From NCBI RefSeq assembly GCF_000764305.2, contig NW_025935237.1, positions 1 to 64,000 on the forward strand: a DNA stretch of 64,000 bases, written 5' to 3'. Source of the DNA: Hyalella azteca (Eukaryota > Arthropoda > Malacostraca > Amphipoda > Hyalellidae). The first letter of the stretch is position 1. Every line of letters starts with the position of its first letter. Below the pieces are notes generated by a model. The model worked only from the letters and a program-made list of their open reading frames with translations, was not told the origin of the DNA and searched no databases. Positions 1 through 13,700 of the stretch are shown in pieces. The position numbers and the translations under genes are program-made.

Positions 1-1349
1 TCAGAGTGGCAATATAGTACAAGGAAACCCAGTTGTGCTCAGGCTGGGAGGTGTGATCTGTTCATACCCGAAGTCTTAAAAGCAATTAAAAAAAATTATA
101 AGTGTGAGAGAAGCGTGAACCATTGTCGAACGAAGACATGGCAGCAATGTTAACGATCCCTCAGGCTCAATGATCAATCCATCTGATGGTCAAGAGACTC
201 CGATGTCCGAATGACTCGGGTCGGTTGCTTCTCCACACCAGTCACCACAGACCACACTTGTCACTCACACACTCGCACCACCAGCCACCAGGCAGTGCAG
301 GCACCACACACCAGATATTTATACAAGTCCAGAGTATGAAAGGTGCGGCATGTAAGAAGGCCTAAGCCGGAGGTTTATTTTGGGATGTATGCCAGGGGGC
401 AGGGAAGAAAGTTGTAATGAAAGAAAGTTGCTAAAAAACAAAAGTGCAACTGAGTTGAACTTAGGGTAAACGCGGTATATTCCGACATCGTGGGTAATTC
501 CGTCACCTCTCCAGCTTTTCCTTTATATTAAGCTTTGTTTTAGTTCCATGCGTTTATCAGAGCATTGGACATCAATCTGCCTGCTTCTATTAGAACTTTA
601 CAATGTCACTGATCAAGCACATGCACGAATAATATAATTATTGGAATTTTCCCCGTGCCTGAAAAAATAAAGAGAAATGTTTTGTATTGAATTAGAACAT
701 ATACATTGAGTGAACAAATGGTAAACAGATTTGGTTTGCGATGAAAAATACTGAAATAACCACCCGGCTACAACATGAAAACTAATTCCGACACAACTTG
801 AATTGGACACACACAGATCGTTCCAAGCTTTGTACAAAAATGAAAATTTGCCTAATTAAAAGCCTAATAGCTGTTAATTAAAACGTAATTAAGTAGTGTT
901 CAATATTCGTTAGTGTTCTAATTCAAAGCCGTGTTGTATCCCAATACACTGAATACAGCTTGCACAGCGAACGGAATTCGAACACGTGGATTACGTATCA
1001 GTTAAATTTAAAGCGCTGACGCAATACGACTCACCACGTGTCGAATATTGCCACACACAGTGACGGAATATAGGGATTTGGTAGGTTTCCATTCTAAAGG
1101 CTTTTTAATAAATATGGCAACATTTTGTGACGTTTCATCGTTGCTGACGTGTAGTGAAGTGTTTTGAGAGTCACGTGAAGGCAACAGAACTTTCGTAACG
1201 CATACGTTTTTTTTATAGTTTTTCATTTCTCGATGCGTCCTTAATGTGTCGGAATATACTGCGTTTACCCTACCAATGCCGGTAATACTTTAGATTAAGT
1301 GCATCCAAAAAAAAGTGTTTTTTTAATTATATGTTTATTGGGGTCAGCA
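1..1349. other. non-coding, no gene seen
   Basis: No supported exon. A short CA-rich stretch lies at 225-310; the remaining open frames are short and compositionally non-coding. Confidence 0.6.
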
Positions 1350-1537
1350 TAGTGGCAAACCAGAGCTTTTTTAGAATCAGTTCATTTTTAATTGCCTCAT
1401 TTACTCAAGATTTAAACCAATTTTCTTATGTATGTTTATACTGGTATCCATGATACTTCACTCAGTTCACTGGTCTACTTATAGGACTCAAAAGTGAACT
1501 TGAGGGAGAGTCTAAAAAACTCTCTGCTTTGTCACTA
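1350..1537 (+). mobile_element. short terminal-inverted-repeat element, copy 1
   Basis: Begins TAGTGGCAAACCAGAG and ends with its imperfect inverse (CTCTGCTTTGTCACTA), with about 26 bp inverted ends and no coding capacity, as in a MITE. A second copy lies inverted at 3551. Confidence 0.72.
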
Positions 1538-1546
1538 GACACTAGG

Positions 1547-1850
1547 TATGTTGGGGTGTAGATTAAGAATCTGAAATCCATTTTTGGCGGTCGGCATTTT
1601 TTTATATTTTCTATAGAAAACAAACCTAACCTAGCGCAATTTTTGGGTTTTAGGCCTACATAGGTTTACTGTTTACAGTAATTCCCAGATTGATATAGAT
1701 CATTTCCAGTCGGTAAACCTATGTAGGCTAAGACCCAAAAATTGCGCTAGGTTAGGTTAGGTAGGTTTGTTTTGTAGAAAATATATTAAAAAAATGCTGA
1801 CCGCCAAAAACGGATTTCAGATTCTTAATCTACACCCCAAAAAACATATA
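1547..1850. mobile_element. fold-back element with ~125 bp arms
   Basis: GGGGTGTAGATTAAGAATCT at about 1553 is inverted near 1845, and the arms (containing CCTAACCTAGCGCAATTTTT) pair over about 125 bases around a 40 base loop. Non-coding. It sits directly beside the preceding element. Confidence 0.78.
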
Positions 1851-3550
1851 ATTAAAAAAACATATAATTAAAAAAAACACCCTGTTTTTTGGATGCACTT
1901 AGGTAATCTAAAGTAATACCCCAATGCCCATTGCCCAATGATGAATGATCAACAGGGACACACACACTATACAATGAATCATTGATGTGGCAATGCAGCA
2001 ATGATTGACATGGACGCACGCGCTCTACTATCGGCCAGGCCAATGTCCAATGATCAACACTGATGTATGCTCTTCTTGATTGATGAGACCAATGCCCAAT
2101 GATCAACAGTGAGTGAGTGAAGCTGAGGCCATGGTGGAATTCTAATATATAGTTCTCAACTTCTCAAGTTACTTTTGGGCACAGCCACAGACATGTCTCT
2201 TTCCAGCTGTGAATGATTGGTCAAGAGGTCATTCTCTCCAGACCCAGACGGTGATTGGTTGATACTATCAAAATTAAATTTTACTAAATCAAATTTTATT
2301 ATTTAATACACTAGATGGTACATGCTGTAGAATTAAATTCTATTATAAAAATGTTGAATTAAAAATTCGATTATATTTTTTAAATAAAAAATTAATTTTT
2401 GTTCAATTAAATTATATTATTAATGCACTATATGGTATGTGCTCTATGTTTTATATAATGAAATAGTTTCCCATGTTAAACAATTAACATTATCTAAAAG
2501 ACACAAAACGTTTGAAAACGCGGGATGGCAGACAAAATCATTCAGAATTTGAAGTGAATTCATTAAGATAAATTCAACATAATAGGGCAAAAAAGGGAAA
2601 AAATTCAAATTTGGAACGTATAAATAGGTTTTTATAATTTAAAAAAAACTTTCAATCATTTAAATCTCGGAATGGAATGTGAATCAAATCTATTTATTGT
2701 GAAATCAAACTAGACACAACTAAAACATAAGTGTGACACTGTCTTGTAATACATAAACATAGAAACCACGATGTGAACGTACGCAGTGAAAGAGTAGCAG
2801 TTTATCTCATAATTTTGTGTGATATCAAAAACTTTGTTGGTGTTGTCCAATTGTGAGGATTTTTTACAAATGTGGATGTGCTTTTTTTTTATTTTAGAAT
2901 GTATTCATTGCAAAAATGTGTCCGCTAGTCTACAGACAAACGACTAGTTAACTTGATTAGGCGTTGGCAACACGGGATTGGATTTCAAACCACGCGCGAT
3001 ATTGGAAGCACCGCAGTTTCTGATGAGCTCAGTTTATCAATTTTCATTGCAGTGGAAGGTGGTGTAATGGGTGGTAGGGTTGGTTTTTTGATACATTTTC
3101 TTATATTGACATGAGAATATGTTACCTATACAGAATTCCACACTGGTTGATAGGATCATGATCTTATGCTATATACCTAGACTGTGATTGGTTATGGAAT
3201 CATGATTTACCATAAAGTGATTGGTTATGGAATCACGCAATTTACAATCAATTTGGCCAATGCCAATGATCAACACTGATGCACGCACTAAACAATAAAC
3301 TTGATTGATGTCTGATTAATTTTGGTCTATGATCGATGTGGCTGATGCCTGATAATCGACACGTATGCATGCAATTTAAGATCGATTTGGGCAATTCCTG
3401 TTGATCAACTTTGATGCACGTGATTTATGATCAATGTGATTATGCCTGATGATTGACATGGACACATCATGACACATGCGCTCTACAATTGTTGAGGCCA
3501 ATGCCCAATGATGAACAGTGATGCATGCCCTTTATGATGACTGTGGCACA

Positions 3551-3725
3551 TAGTGGCAAAACAGAGATTTTTTTAGACTCTTCCTCAAGTTCATTTTTGA
3601 GTCCTATAAGTATAGCAGTAAAGTATTGTGGATGCCAGCATTATCAGACATAAAAAATTAGTTTAAATCTTAGGTAAATGAGGAAATTAAAAATAAATTC
3701 TAAAAAATCTCTGGTTTGTCACTGT
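3551..3725 (-). mobile_element. short terminal-inverted-repeat element, copy 2
   Basis: Inverted, diverged relative of the element at 1350, sharing the ends (TAGTGGCAAAACAGAG ... TCTGGTTTGTCACT) and interior motifs such as GGACTCAAAA in reverse. Confidence 0.68.
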
Positions 3726-3727
3726 GC

Positions 3728-4735
3728 TGGGGCATAACACATAACACAATGATTGTTCACAACATGTAATGACACAACATATGTTGATGCTAAATAACAC
3801 AACACCTTATAACCCAACATAACATGACATCACATTATAACACTAGACACTATTACAAAAATATTATGATTCATCATAACATAACACTACACATAATAAC
3901 ATAACTGAATATATTGATATATTGTAACAAAAAATCATACTATATAAAAAACCATATCATAACCAAGCACATTATAACACATCCTAACTTGACCCAGCAT
4001 CTTTTAATACAACATTACATAACAGAACACATTGTAACAACATAACATAACACATAATGTAACAACATAACCACACATTTCAACACAGCATAACTTAACA
4101 CCACACATTATAATGTAACATATCATAAACAAGCACATTATAACACATCCTAACCTAACACAACACATTGTAGCACAACATAACATTACACTACAGAACA
4201 AAATGTAATGCAACACATTATAACATAACACATCAATATATAGCATAATAAATTGTAACATAAAATAGAACAACACAAATTATACCAAAACACATCATAA
4301 CAAGACACATTGTATTACAACTTATCCTAATAAAACATAAGACATCAAAATTCAACCTGACATGATACAACACAGTGAAACAAAAAAGAAGATAATATAG
4401 CAGGACACATTATAACACTACCTACTTAATATAACATCATATTATAACATAACATAATGTAATGGAATACATGGAATAGAACTATAACACAACATAACAC
4501 AGGACAATAGAACATAATATAACACAACATATTATGTTGCATTATAATACGTTGGGTTATAATATAATGTGTATGTTGTTATACTGTGCCATCTTATGAT
4601 GTGTTATAATGTGTTGTGTAGTGACATGTTGCATGATAATGGTTTATGTGTTGTGCTATGTTATGCTGTGTCATCATTTTTTGTATTATATTGTGTGATG
4701 ATATGTTGGGTTATGTGAAACTGTGTTACATTTTG
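3728..4735. repeat. degenerate AACATAACAC low-complexity array
   Basis: About 1 kb of shuffled TAACA / ACACAACAT units, switching to the complementary TGTTATGT form after about 4540, so the tract is itself roughly inverted. Open frames here are compositional. Confidence 0.8.
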
Positions 4736-4769
4736 CTGTGTTATTTATTTTATGCTACAATGTTAATGT

Positions 4770-5375
4770 TAGAACAAATTATTGCTATTTATTTTATGCT
4801 ATAATGTTAGAACAAATGAGAAAATATTAGAGCATATTATAACATACTACACAGCAGTATAATGCAACAGAAACCATTAGAATGCATTAGAACACAATAA
4901 AAAGCATTAGAATGCATTAAAACACATTAGAATGCACTAGATTGCATTACAATGCACAAGAGAACTGCAGTAGAACAAATTAGAATGCACTAGATCAAAA
5001 TAAAACACACTAGAATGCAATGTTATGCATAAGATTGCATTAGAACTTGTTAGAAAGCACAAGATGGCATTAGAATGCAGTAGAGTGCATCAAAAAGCAC
5101 TAGATTGCATTAGAATGAACTATAACGCATGGTGCACCAAAATGCTTTAGAACGCATTACAACACATCAAAATGCATTAGAACAGACTAGATTGCATTTG
5201 AATGCACTAGATAATGCACCAGTCTGCTTAAGAATGCTATAGATCTCATAAGCATGCTGATAGAGTGCATTAGAAAGCAGTTAAATACATTAGAACGCAG
5301 TAAAACACATTAGACTGCACAAGATAGCATTAAATTGAATTAGTATACTAGAATGTATTAGAATTAGAAAGTACA
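4770..5375. repeat. degenerate TTAGAATGCA tandem array
   Basis: About 600 bases of diverged 9-12 bp units (ATTAGAATGC, ACTAGATTGC, AACGCATT). No coding signal. Confidence 0.8.
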
Positions 5376-6464
5376 TTGGTCAGATATGAGGTTTTTCAGT
5401 AGCAAGCCAGATGCAGATGTATGCTGCACACCTGGGCCGGGACAAGCCATATGCCAACCTATACCGGGCATGCACGCCAATGACATTTTAGCTCCTTGTA
5501 TGCCGGTACAAGGGCTTGCAGCCATATGTATGCCGGATTAATATGTGGAAAACAACACCATCCTGGGTATGGTGCATAATGAGTCACCCCAAAATGTTTC
5601 GTTGGAGATTGCATAGTTGTGGTCATGTCAGTTTGTCAGACTGCATTATCACATGTTCAGTAGCCTCGAAAGTAAAGACAAATGTTCTTGTTGCTGTTTC
5701 TAGGGTTAAATTAGAGAAACATGTGCACAGGACTTTGCACATGTGCACAGGTAACATGTGCACAGGTAACATGTGCACAGGACTTTGCAAATAGTTTGTG
5801 GCTCCAGCTCATAAATGGCTCTTCATGGCTTGGATATGGAATTCATTTTTATTCTAACAGATTCATGGCTCAAAGAAATGCAATCATGGCTTGCAAATTC
5901 ATAAAACCATGGCTCAAGAAATCCAGTCGCGGTTCAGAGAGTAGGTAGATGTTTTCTCACTAGTTGCTGACAATCACTGTCCATGGACCATGGCTGATTC
6001 CTGTATTTTCATTGTAGTTTGGAAGTTTCCCTCATAATCTTGTTTGTCTATCCCAAATTGTATAATTTCTTTTGTCATTAGAATGAGCATGAATGAAAAT
6101 ATCTGAAAATGAACAGTAAAAATTTGAATGTATTTTCTAGGTATATGTTTGAATTATATATCAACTCTACCACACATGCATGCATTTCATGGAATAATAA
6201 TTAGAATTTATACATTTTTTCATTTAAATATTATCGTTTATCAAAAATGTAGGCATATATCATATTGTTTCTAATAAATGTTGTACAATACTATCTCATG
6301 AAGGTTGTTTGCCCTCAGTGACAGGCAATTAATACTGTGTAGTGCCAGGTGTTCCTTCACGGTGACATGCAATAAAACCTATAAAACAAATTCATTCTAA
6401 ACTTGGAGGAGAAACCAAAGGTATGAAACATGACCTTTATACATAAGAACAGCATATTAAAAAA

Positions 6465-6600
6465 ATATAACTCGGTACTCACTACAGTGAGAGAGACAGA
6501 GAGCGCATTTTCTTGTTGACGAAAACGCAGAGTCACAGACGGACGGACATGGCAAGCACTATGGTGAATTTTTTCCATAAATGAGAAAATGCGCTAAACA
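6465..6600 (+). repeat. dispersed repeat A, copy 1
   Basis: Shares ATATAACTC...GACAGAGAGCGCATTTTC and a GACGAAAACGC core with copies at 36587 and 53266 in the same orientation; all end near GAGAAAATGCGCTAAA. SINE-sized, non-coding. Confidence 0.75.
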
Positions 6601-7621
6601 GCAGCACTGTAGATAAGCTTACCATTGCTTATGTCCATAATCAATTGAAAATGACAAACCAGAGCAATATTGTCACAAGCCTACTTCCCTAAAAGGATGC
6701 ATTGCTAGTGAGCACAAAATGACACACTGATGGTTGCTGCTGTGTACAACAACTTTAAGATGTTCTCTGTAGGGCAACTGTCCTCAAGTTTCTGCAGTCA
6801 ATAGCTTACATATAATTAAAATTAAAAGTCATGTTCCCAGAGTGACATATGGTGGTAGAGAGTTAAATCTTGAGTAGATGAGGAGATTGAGACTTTGACC
6901 TTGGGTGGATGGAGAAAACAGGTGTGGCTGATACCGTCAAATGGGGTAATAAGGGACAGTTTTGAGCATTTTTTTTGTTAATAATTTCTTGCCAAGAAAC
7001 ATTTTCTTAATTGAAGTTGAAATAGTATTATTAAATTTTTTCTACCATCTGTTAATATGTGGTGTTTGATAATATCACTAAAAATAAACTTTCCAATGAT
7101 GCTTATATCAAAGTTAAATTGTACTGATCAAGATAATCTGTACTGAAACATTGCTGAGCAAAGCAAGGCATAGAAGTAGAGCCTAATTAAGCTTGCATAA
7201 CTATGATCTTCACTTAATTTTTTAACTTTGGAATAAGTACATGGCAAGAAATTTTTAAGGTCCCCGTGTGTGTGTTTAGGTCACCTTTCTTCCTGTCTGT
7301 ATAATATATATATATAGGTATATATGTAGGTGTTGGAGCCATAATTGAATTTATTTCCATTAATCAAACTTCAACCACATACATAACTGACCTTTTATAA
7401 AATATCTCATTGTGAGCAGCTAAATTTCTTGAAAATAAAAAAAAAATCCCTACAAGCGTTCTGAGGCTGCTCTATCTAATTCATATAAAATATTTTCTAT
7501 TCTTGTTTTCTAAATTGTCAACTTGATGTTCCATTTTGAAATAATATTCCAGGGAAATAAACACTATTCCAATGTCTAATTACATTTACTTTTGATAGTC
7601 AAGTTCAATTATAAATTTAAA

Positions 7622-7736
7622 ATGGATTTGAACTGCCCCAATTTGAGAGAAGAGAAGTCATCTTTATTTGGTATCACACCTTTCAAAACAACTCTTGTCT
7701 GTTCTTCTTCTCCTCCAGTTCAGACTTTAGACAAGG
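7622..7736 (+). CDS. KLHDC10: KLHDC10 exon 1 (putative first coding exon)
   Basis: Starts MDLNCPNLREEKSS and ends in phase 1 at a strong donor (G|GTAAGT). The split codon G+AA gives Glu with exon 2, so the phase agrees. The sequence is not conserved enough to confirm the start by homology; the vertebrate N-terminus is also poorly conserved. Confidence 0.7.
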
Positions 7737-10700
7737 GTAAGTTCAGTGTCAATACTGAAAGATGTCTTGTTACGGTATTATACATATATTGTGATATTAT
7801 CTGCTGTTGCTTGGAGTATTCTACGTATTCTGATAAAATTCCCAATATTTATCTTAGAAATTTGTATGCATACATACATGTGTTAGGGCTTTGAAAGTAG
7901 CTGTCAATTTCAATGCTAATATTTGCTGGCAGTTTTTCCCAGATATCTCAATTCATTTTACATGTTATTGAAATTCATGAACAGTTCTTGAAAGACTGAT
8001 TTCCAAAGTTACATATCAAAGTGATATTTCTTTATTTTCATATTGCTTTCAGAAGACAAAGTACCTCTGCCCCGTAGTGGCCATCGGATGGTTTGTGTTG
8101 ACCGTAGACTCTTCATCTTAGGAGGATACAACCCTAACCTTGAAGACAATTGTGACCCTTTCTGGCAGCTCACCAAACCACTATTTGCAGAAGTTAGTAA
8201 AATGTTTTGCTTACCTCTACCAAATGTAATGTTGTACAGCATTTTCTAATATGTTGTATCTCGTGCTTGTATCATTTTTATTTTGCTACATACAGTGGGG
8301 GGAAATAAATATTCGTACACTTGAAAAATCGTATTTTAATGTATGTAAGTACACAAACTGAACAGGAGAAGTGATTTATATTATGTATAGAGGCGCATTG
8401 TATTCAAAAATATCATCAATAGAAATTAAATCTCAATGCAACAAAAATTAATGCAACATGTTAACTTCTTCGGGTGAAAAAAGTATTCGTACAAAACAAT
8501 AAATCCGCATTATTTTAATTTAATACTTGGTTGAATNGAGACGTATAGAAATAGACTGGTATCTGTTGAGCTGAATAAAGGGTATTCAACCAAGTATTAA
8601 ATTAAAATAATGCGGATTTATTGTTTTGTACGAATACTTTTTTCACCCGAAAAGTGAACATGTTGCATTGTTTTTTGTTGAAATTGAGATTTAATTTCTT
8701 TTGATAGTATTTTTGAATACTATGCGTCTCTATACATAATTTAAATCACTTTTTCTGTTAAGTTTGTGTACCGTACTTACATACATTAAAATACGATTTT
8801 TCAAGTGTACGAATATTTATTTCCCCCCACTGTATCAGCCATGAAAATTCATATTAGAAGGAAATTTGTGATGAGCCATAATTAGGATAATTTTCATGAG
8901 AACATACATGGATATGAAGCACAACAGAAGGAAGATCTCCGTGGTTATGGAAGGCAGGGGAGACTTGCAGGAACTACCTGGCAAACTAAGTTTGAAGTCA
9001 AATCTGTTTGTGTTCAAATTAGGAGTTTGTGTTTTGATAATGGACCTAATTTATTTGGGAAAAAGGTTTGAATTTAGCCCTGTTTGATCTTAGGGGAGAT
9101 AATATTGAGATGATGAGATAAGTAAATTGGATAATTCTCAATAATTGAAGTTCAAAATTAGTCCAGAATCAGTTTAAAAGTTGTGACAAATATGGTAGTT
9201 TGAAAATTAATGGCTGGAATCCTTTATTTAGTGATGAGGGCTCCAGCTATTGCCATTGCAATAGCATTGGGACATTGCAAAATTCATCTTTTAACTTTAT
9301 GGTAAATGTTGATACATTAAAAAGGTTGTTAACATGTTCAAAATGTCTTTTGATTGCCTTATTTTTGATCTACAAACACAAACATTTTAGATTAACTTAT
9401 TAAAAATTGTCATGTGAACTAATTTTATGGTCTTCAATCAAACTTGTTTGAAATTAGAAAAAATTGTAAATATATACCGTACTGTACACTATTTGGTCCA
9501 CGACTATAAAGATCAATAAATATATCAGGCATCAATACTTCATCCTAAATTATTTTTAATTTATACTGATTTGTTTAGCTTTTCAAATGATATCAGAACA
9601 GTATAATCCATTTGCCTTTTGCTGTTGAAGTTTGATTACTAACCAATCATGTGTACCAGCCTCTTCCAAATCCATTGAACTTATGCCCATCTATTATATA
9701 CATGGTAAAATTATTTACATCTTGACAACAGCTATGGCGGTTCAACACAGTAACTGATACATGGACCAAGATGTTCCAGTGCCACATGGAAAAGTCTGAT
9801 GGACTCGTGTCCTTTGGCTGCGCTGTGAGCGGCTTCTCCATGTTCCACCTGGGAGGGACTGGTGTGCCATTTGGGGAATCCTCCCATAACTGTGTGAGTG
9901 GTGCAACCAAACTGTTATTCTTATCTAGCTAGATAAGAATAAGATAATTATATAGTGATGATTATAATTATATATATAAATAATTATATATAATTATATA
10001 ATTATATATATAAATAATTATATATAATTATATAATTATAAATAAATATAAATAATTATATACCTAGATAATTATATAGCGCCACCATCTTTAACAAAAA
10101 TTGTAGAACCATTTTATTGCTGAGAGATCATGTGATAAGAAGAAACAGTTTTTTTTAAATTTTAGCATAATTTCCATTGAATGTATTATACCCATGTTAA
10201 CTTGAATTTGCAGATGGAATTCATTGCATTTATTATTTGAACCACTATTGACATTGAGTAGCTAATTTTCAAAATTTATTTGTTAATCAAAGAGAATCTC
10301 CTATCTGTGGCTGTTTTATCAACAGCTACGTGTTTGTGATCTGCAAACCGGCGCATGGGAGAAAGTGGAGACAGCTGGTGCAAGCCCTTTGTCATGTTAT
10401 GGTCAGGTAAACAGTAGCTTTCCAGGTTGATTATTCACTGTTCACTGCATCTCTTGCAGTTATTTTCAGGATAAATTACTTACAATTTTACATTTACTCA
10501 ATTTAAATTTTACAATGATATATTAATTTGTTACAATCACGTTTTTCTAGTGTCATTTTAGCCATCTATTACCTTTCCTGATTAGGATGCAAGCACTGCT
10601 TATAGCTCGCCACTAGTGGATGCCAGCACTGCTTATAGCTCGCCACTAGTGGATGCAAGCACTGCTTATAGCTCGCCACTAGTGGATGCAAGCAGTGCTT

Positions 10701-13700
10701 ATAGTTCGCCACTAGTGGATGCAAGCACTGCTTATAGCCTGCCACTAGTGGATGCAAGCACTGCTTATAGCCTGCCACTAGTGGATGCCAGCACTGCTTA
10801 TAGCTTGCCACTAGTGGATGCAAGCACTGCTTATAGCTTGCCACTAGTGGATGCAAGCACTGCTTATAGCTCACCACTAGTGGATGCAAGCACTGCTTAT
10901 AGCTTGCCACTAGTAGATGCCAGCACTGCTTATAGCTTGCCACTAGTGGATGCAAGCACTGCTTATAGCTTGCCACTAGTGGATGCAAGCACTGCTTATA
11001 GCTTGCCACTAGTGGATGCAAGCACTGCTTATAGCTTGCCACTAGTGGATGCAAGCACTTGATAGATATGTCAACATGCATGTAGCTAAGATACTCAAAT
11101 TTTTTGTTTGTTAAAGCAATATGAACTAATAAACTTAGTCACAATTTGTAGTGGTTAAGCAACTAGTGAAAACTGGCCAAGTTTGATTATCTTGAGTTAG
11201 GTTTCTCATAGGCCTGTGTAGAAGGTGTAAATTTTGCTCCTGATCTGTGAAGCCTTTGTTGCAATAGTCTCAAATTACCTGACTATAAACAAGAGTTTTT
11301 TTTTAGTAATTCATTATCTCAACAATTTCTTCATCAATACTTGCATTTTTGTCTTCTATTTGGTAACTGACAATGAAATTATGTATGGGAAATTCATTCA
11401 CACCTATTTCTATTCATTTTAAGTAAATGCAACTTCAAAACACAAGAAAGTTCTCGTGGCACTAACTTTTGTTCTTAATTAAATAATTCGATAACGATTG
11501 TTGAAGAAACGTAATATCATTTTTATATTTATGAATTAGGAACTTATTTCATTGTAGCTGGAAACTGATGGAATTTTTAATGACATTTTTAGATGAACCC
11601 TTAAATTTTGTAGCAAAAATTTACAATCTACTGTCTTTACTTGAAAGGATGGGCTTATTTTCATTTTCCAAATTGATTTATCATATGACAGCAGAGCCAA
11701 GATTGTTTGAATGTTCCATGTCATGCAGGCAGTGACGCTGGACGACAACGAGCTCTATGTTGTAGGCGGCACCACAGGCTACGAGTACAACATGGATGTG
11801 CACAAGATAAACGTTGTGGACCGAGTGTGGGAGCAACTCTACCAAACATCAGCTGACCATCACCTACCTATGACCAGGTACGCTGTACGAGCTTCTGATC
11901 TTCAGCATACTAATATCAAATCTTCATTTCATCAAAATCCTTGTATTTTCTTTATTATTTCTTTCTATCTCAATTTTTTAGTATGAACTGACTTGATTTT
12001 TCCTTTGTTACTACTGACTCTTACTTACTGTAACTCTTACATGATTCTACTCCAAGACCTAATGCTTGAACATTGCTAATTTTTTCAAAGTTGGAATTAT
12101 GAGGCACAGTTAACAACTCCAACATAGACTACTAGATAACTGCATTTACTACAGGCATGAAGCACAGACTAGTTGTGCTACTCTATTGGTTAATCTGAGT
12201 TCATGTCTGAAGTGATGCTGGATTAATACCTCTATAATGTATCTCAGATACCGACAATTAATACCCCAATGACGTACCGCAGATGCCACCAATTAATACC
12301 TCTATAATGCCTCTCAGATACCGACAATTAATACCTGTATAATGTACCTCAGATACCGCCACGAGATTATCCTGCACGGCGAAAACCTGCTGGTGTTTGG
12401 AGGAGGACAGAAGGAGGCCACGGCGCCCCTGGACCGCTTGCCTGCCTTCTCGTTGACGGCGCTGCGGTGGCACCAAGTAGTTGCCACCGAGCCCGACCCT
12501 GCCACCAACACCTACCCCCTGCCTCGCAAGTGTCACGTCACCGTGCAACATGAGAACTGTTAGTTCTCTTGTACTTTACTCTTCAGTACAATCTTATTTT
12601 CTGTTGGTAAATGCGTGTCGCATTGTGCAATGTGACACGCATTTATTATTTTCTGTTGGTAAATGCGTGTCACATTGTACAATGTGACACTCATTTGTTA
12701 TTTTCTGTTGGTAAATGAGTGTCACATTGTACAATGTGACACTCATTTGTTATTTTCTGTTGTAAATGAGTGTCAAATTGTACAATGTGACACTCATTTG
12801 TTATTTTCTGCTGGTAAATGAGTGTCACATAGTGCAATGTCTGTCTCTTATACACATCNCATTGTGCAATGTGGAAACTGTTAATCCCTTTATAGGTTTC
12901 TCTTGAGTGCCATCTTGCTTCTCTGTCTTGTCTGTAAATGAGTGTCACTTAACTGTGCAACATTAACAGCGTTAGTTATTTATTGCTGTCTTCACTACTA
13001 CTATCTTCTTTTTATTAAAGCTTGCAATGGGTGTCACTGAAGGCTGAACTATGCCATATAAAGTCATGAACACTCCAGGTACCAGTTTACTAGTGTAATT
13101 AATGTAAACATTCTAGAAATTTGATAACATTCTATCAACTTGACGACTACTTGCATTCCCTGCGTCATAAGAGAATTAGTATGATTATGTGTAGCAAAAG
13201 AGGAATAATTGACGCTGTTGGCACTCAACGCTGCTATGATGTTTTGCTAATTTTTTTATGATCTTTAATAAGTCCTTCTGCACATTTCTTCCTATATTTT
13301 TGGAAGGAATCACGTATTTTTCTTCCTTGAGTTCTTGTCAGGATTTTCCAGTGAGCATTGGCATAAATATTTCAAAATATATCCATTCCTCAGTCAAATA
13401 TCAACTAAAAGCATGATGACTTAAATTAACTTGTCTAGGAGATATTCAAATTGATGGATTGTTTTTTTTTTCTATTAATCAAATAATGAGAATAAATGTT
13501 ATTTTATTCCAAATTGCACTGTTTTTGTGCCACAACACTTTGAATTCTTGTTTATGCTCTATGTTTTTTGATAATTATCAAAGCAATTGAAATTTCTGGA
13601 GTCAGAATCTTTCAGTGTTTCATTGATGATGGTTTCCTGGTTTCCTGTTATTTCATGCCGTATTACATGCAGTAGGAAATGACGTGAATTTAAGTGTGTT

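Noticed and set aside
4004..4276. Cys/Met/Tyr-rich - strand frame of 90 codons
   Set aside because: Translation of the AACATAACAC low-complexity tract.
10569..11081. Long open frames on both strands (170 and 148 codons)
   Set aside because: Product of a 33 bp tandem repeat in a KLHDC10 intron; no splice sites or conserved sequence.
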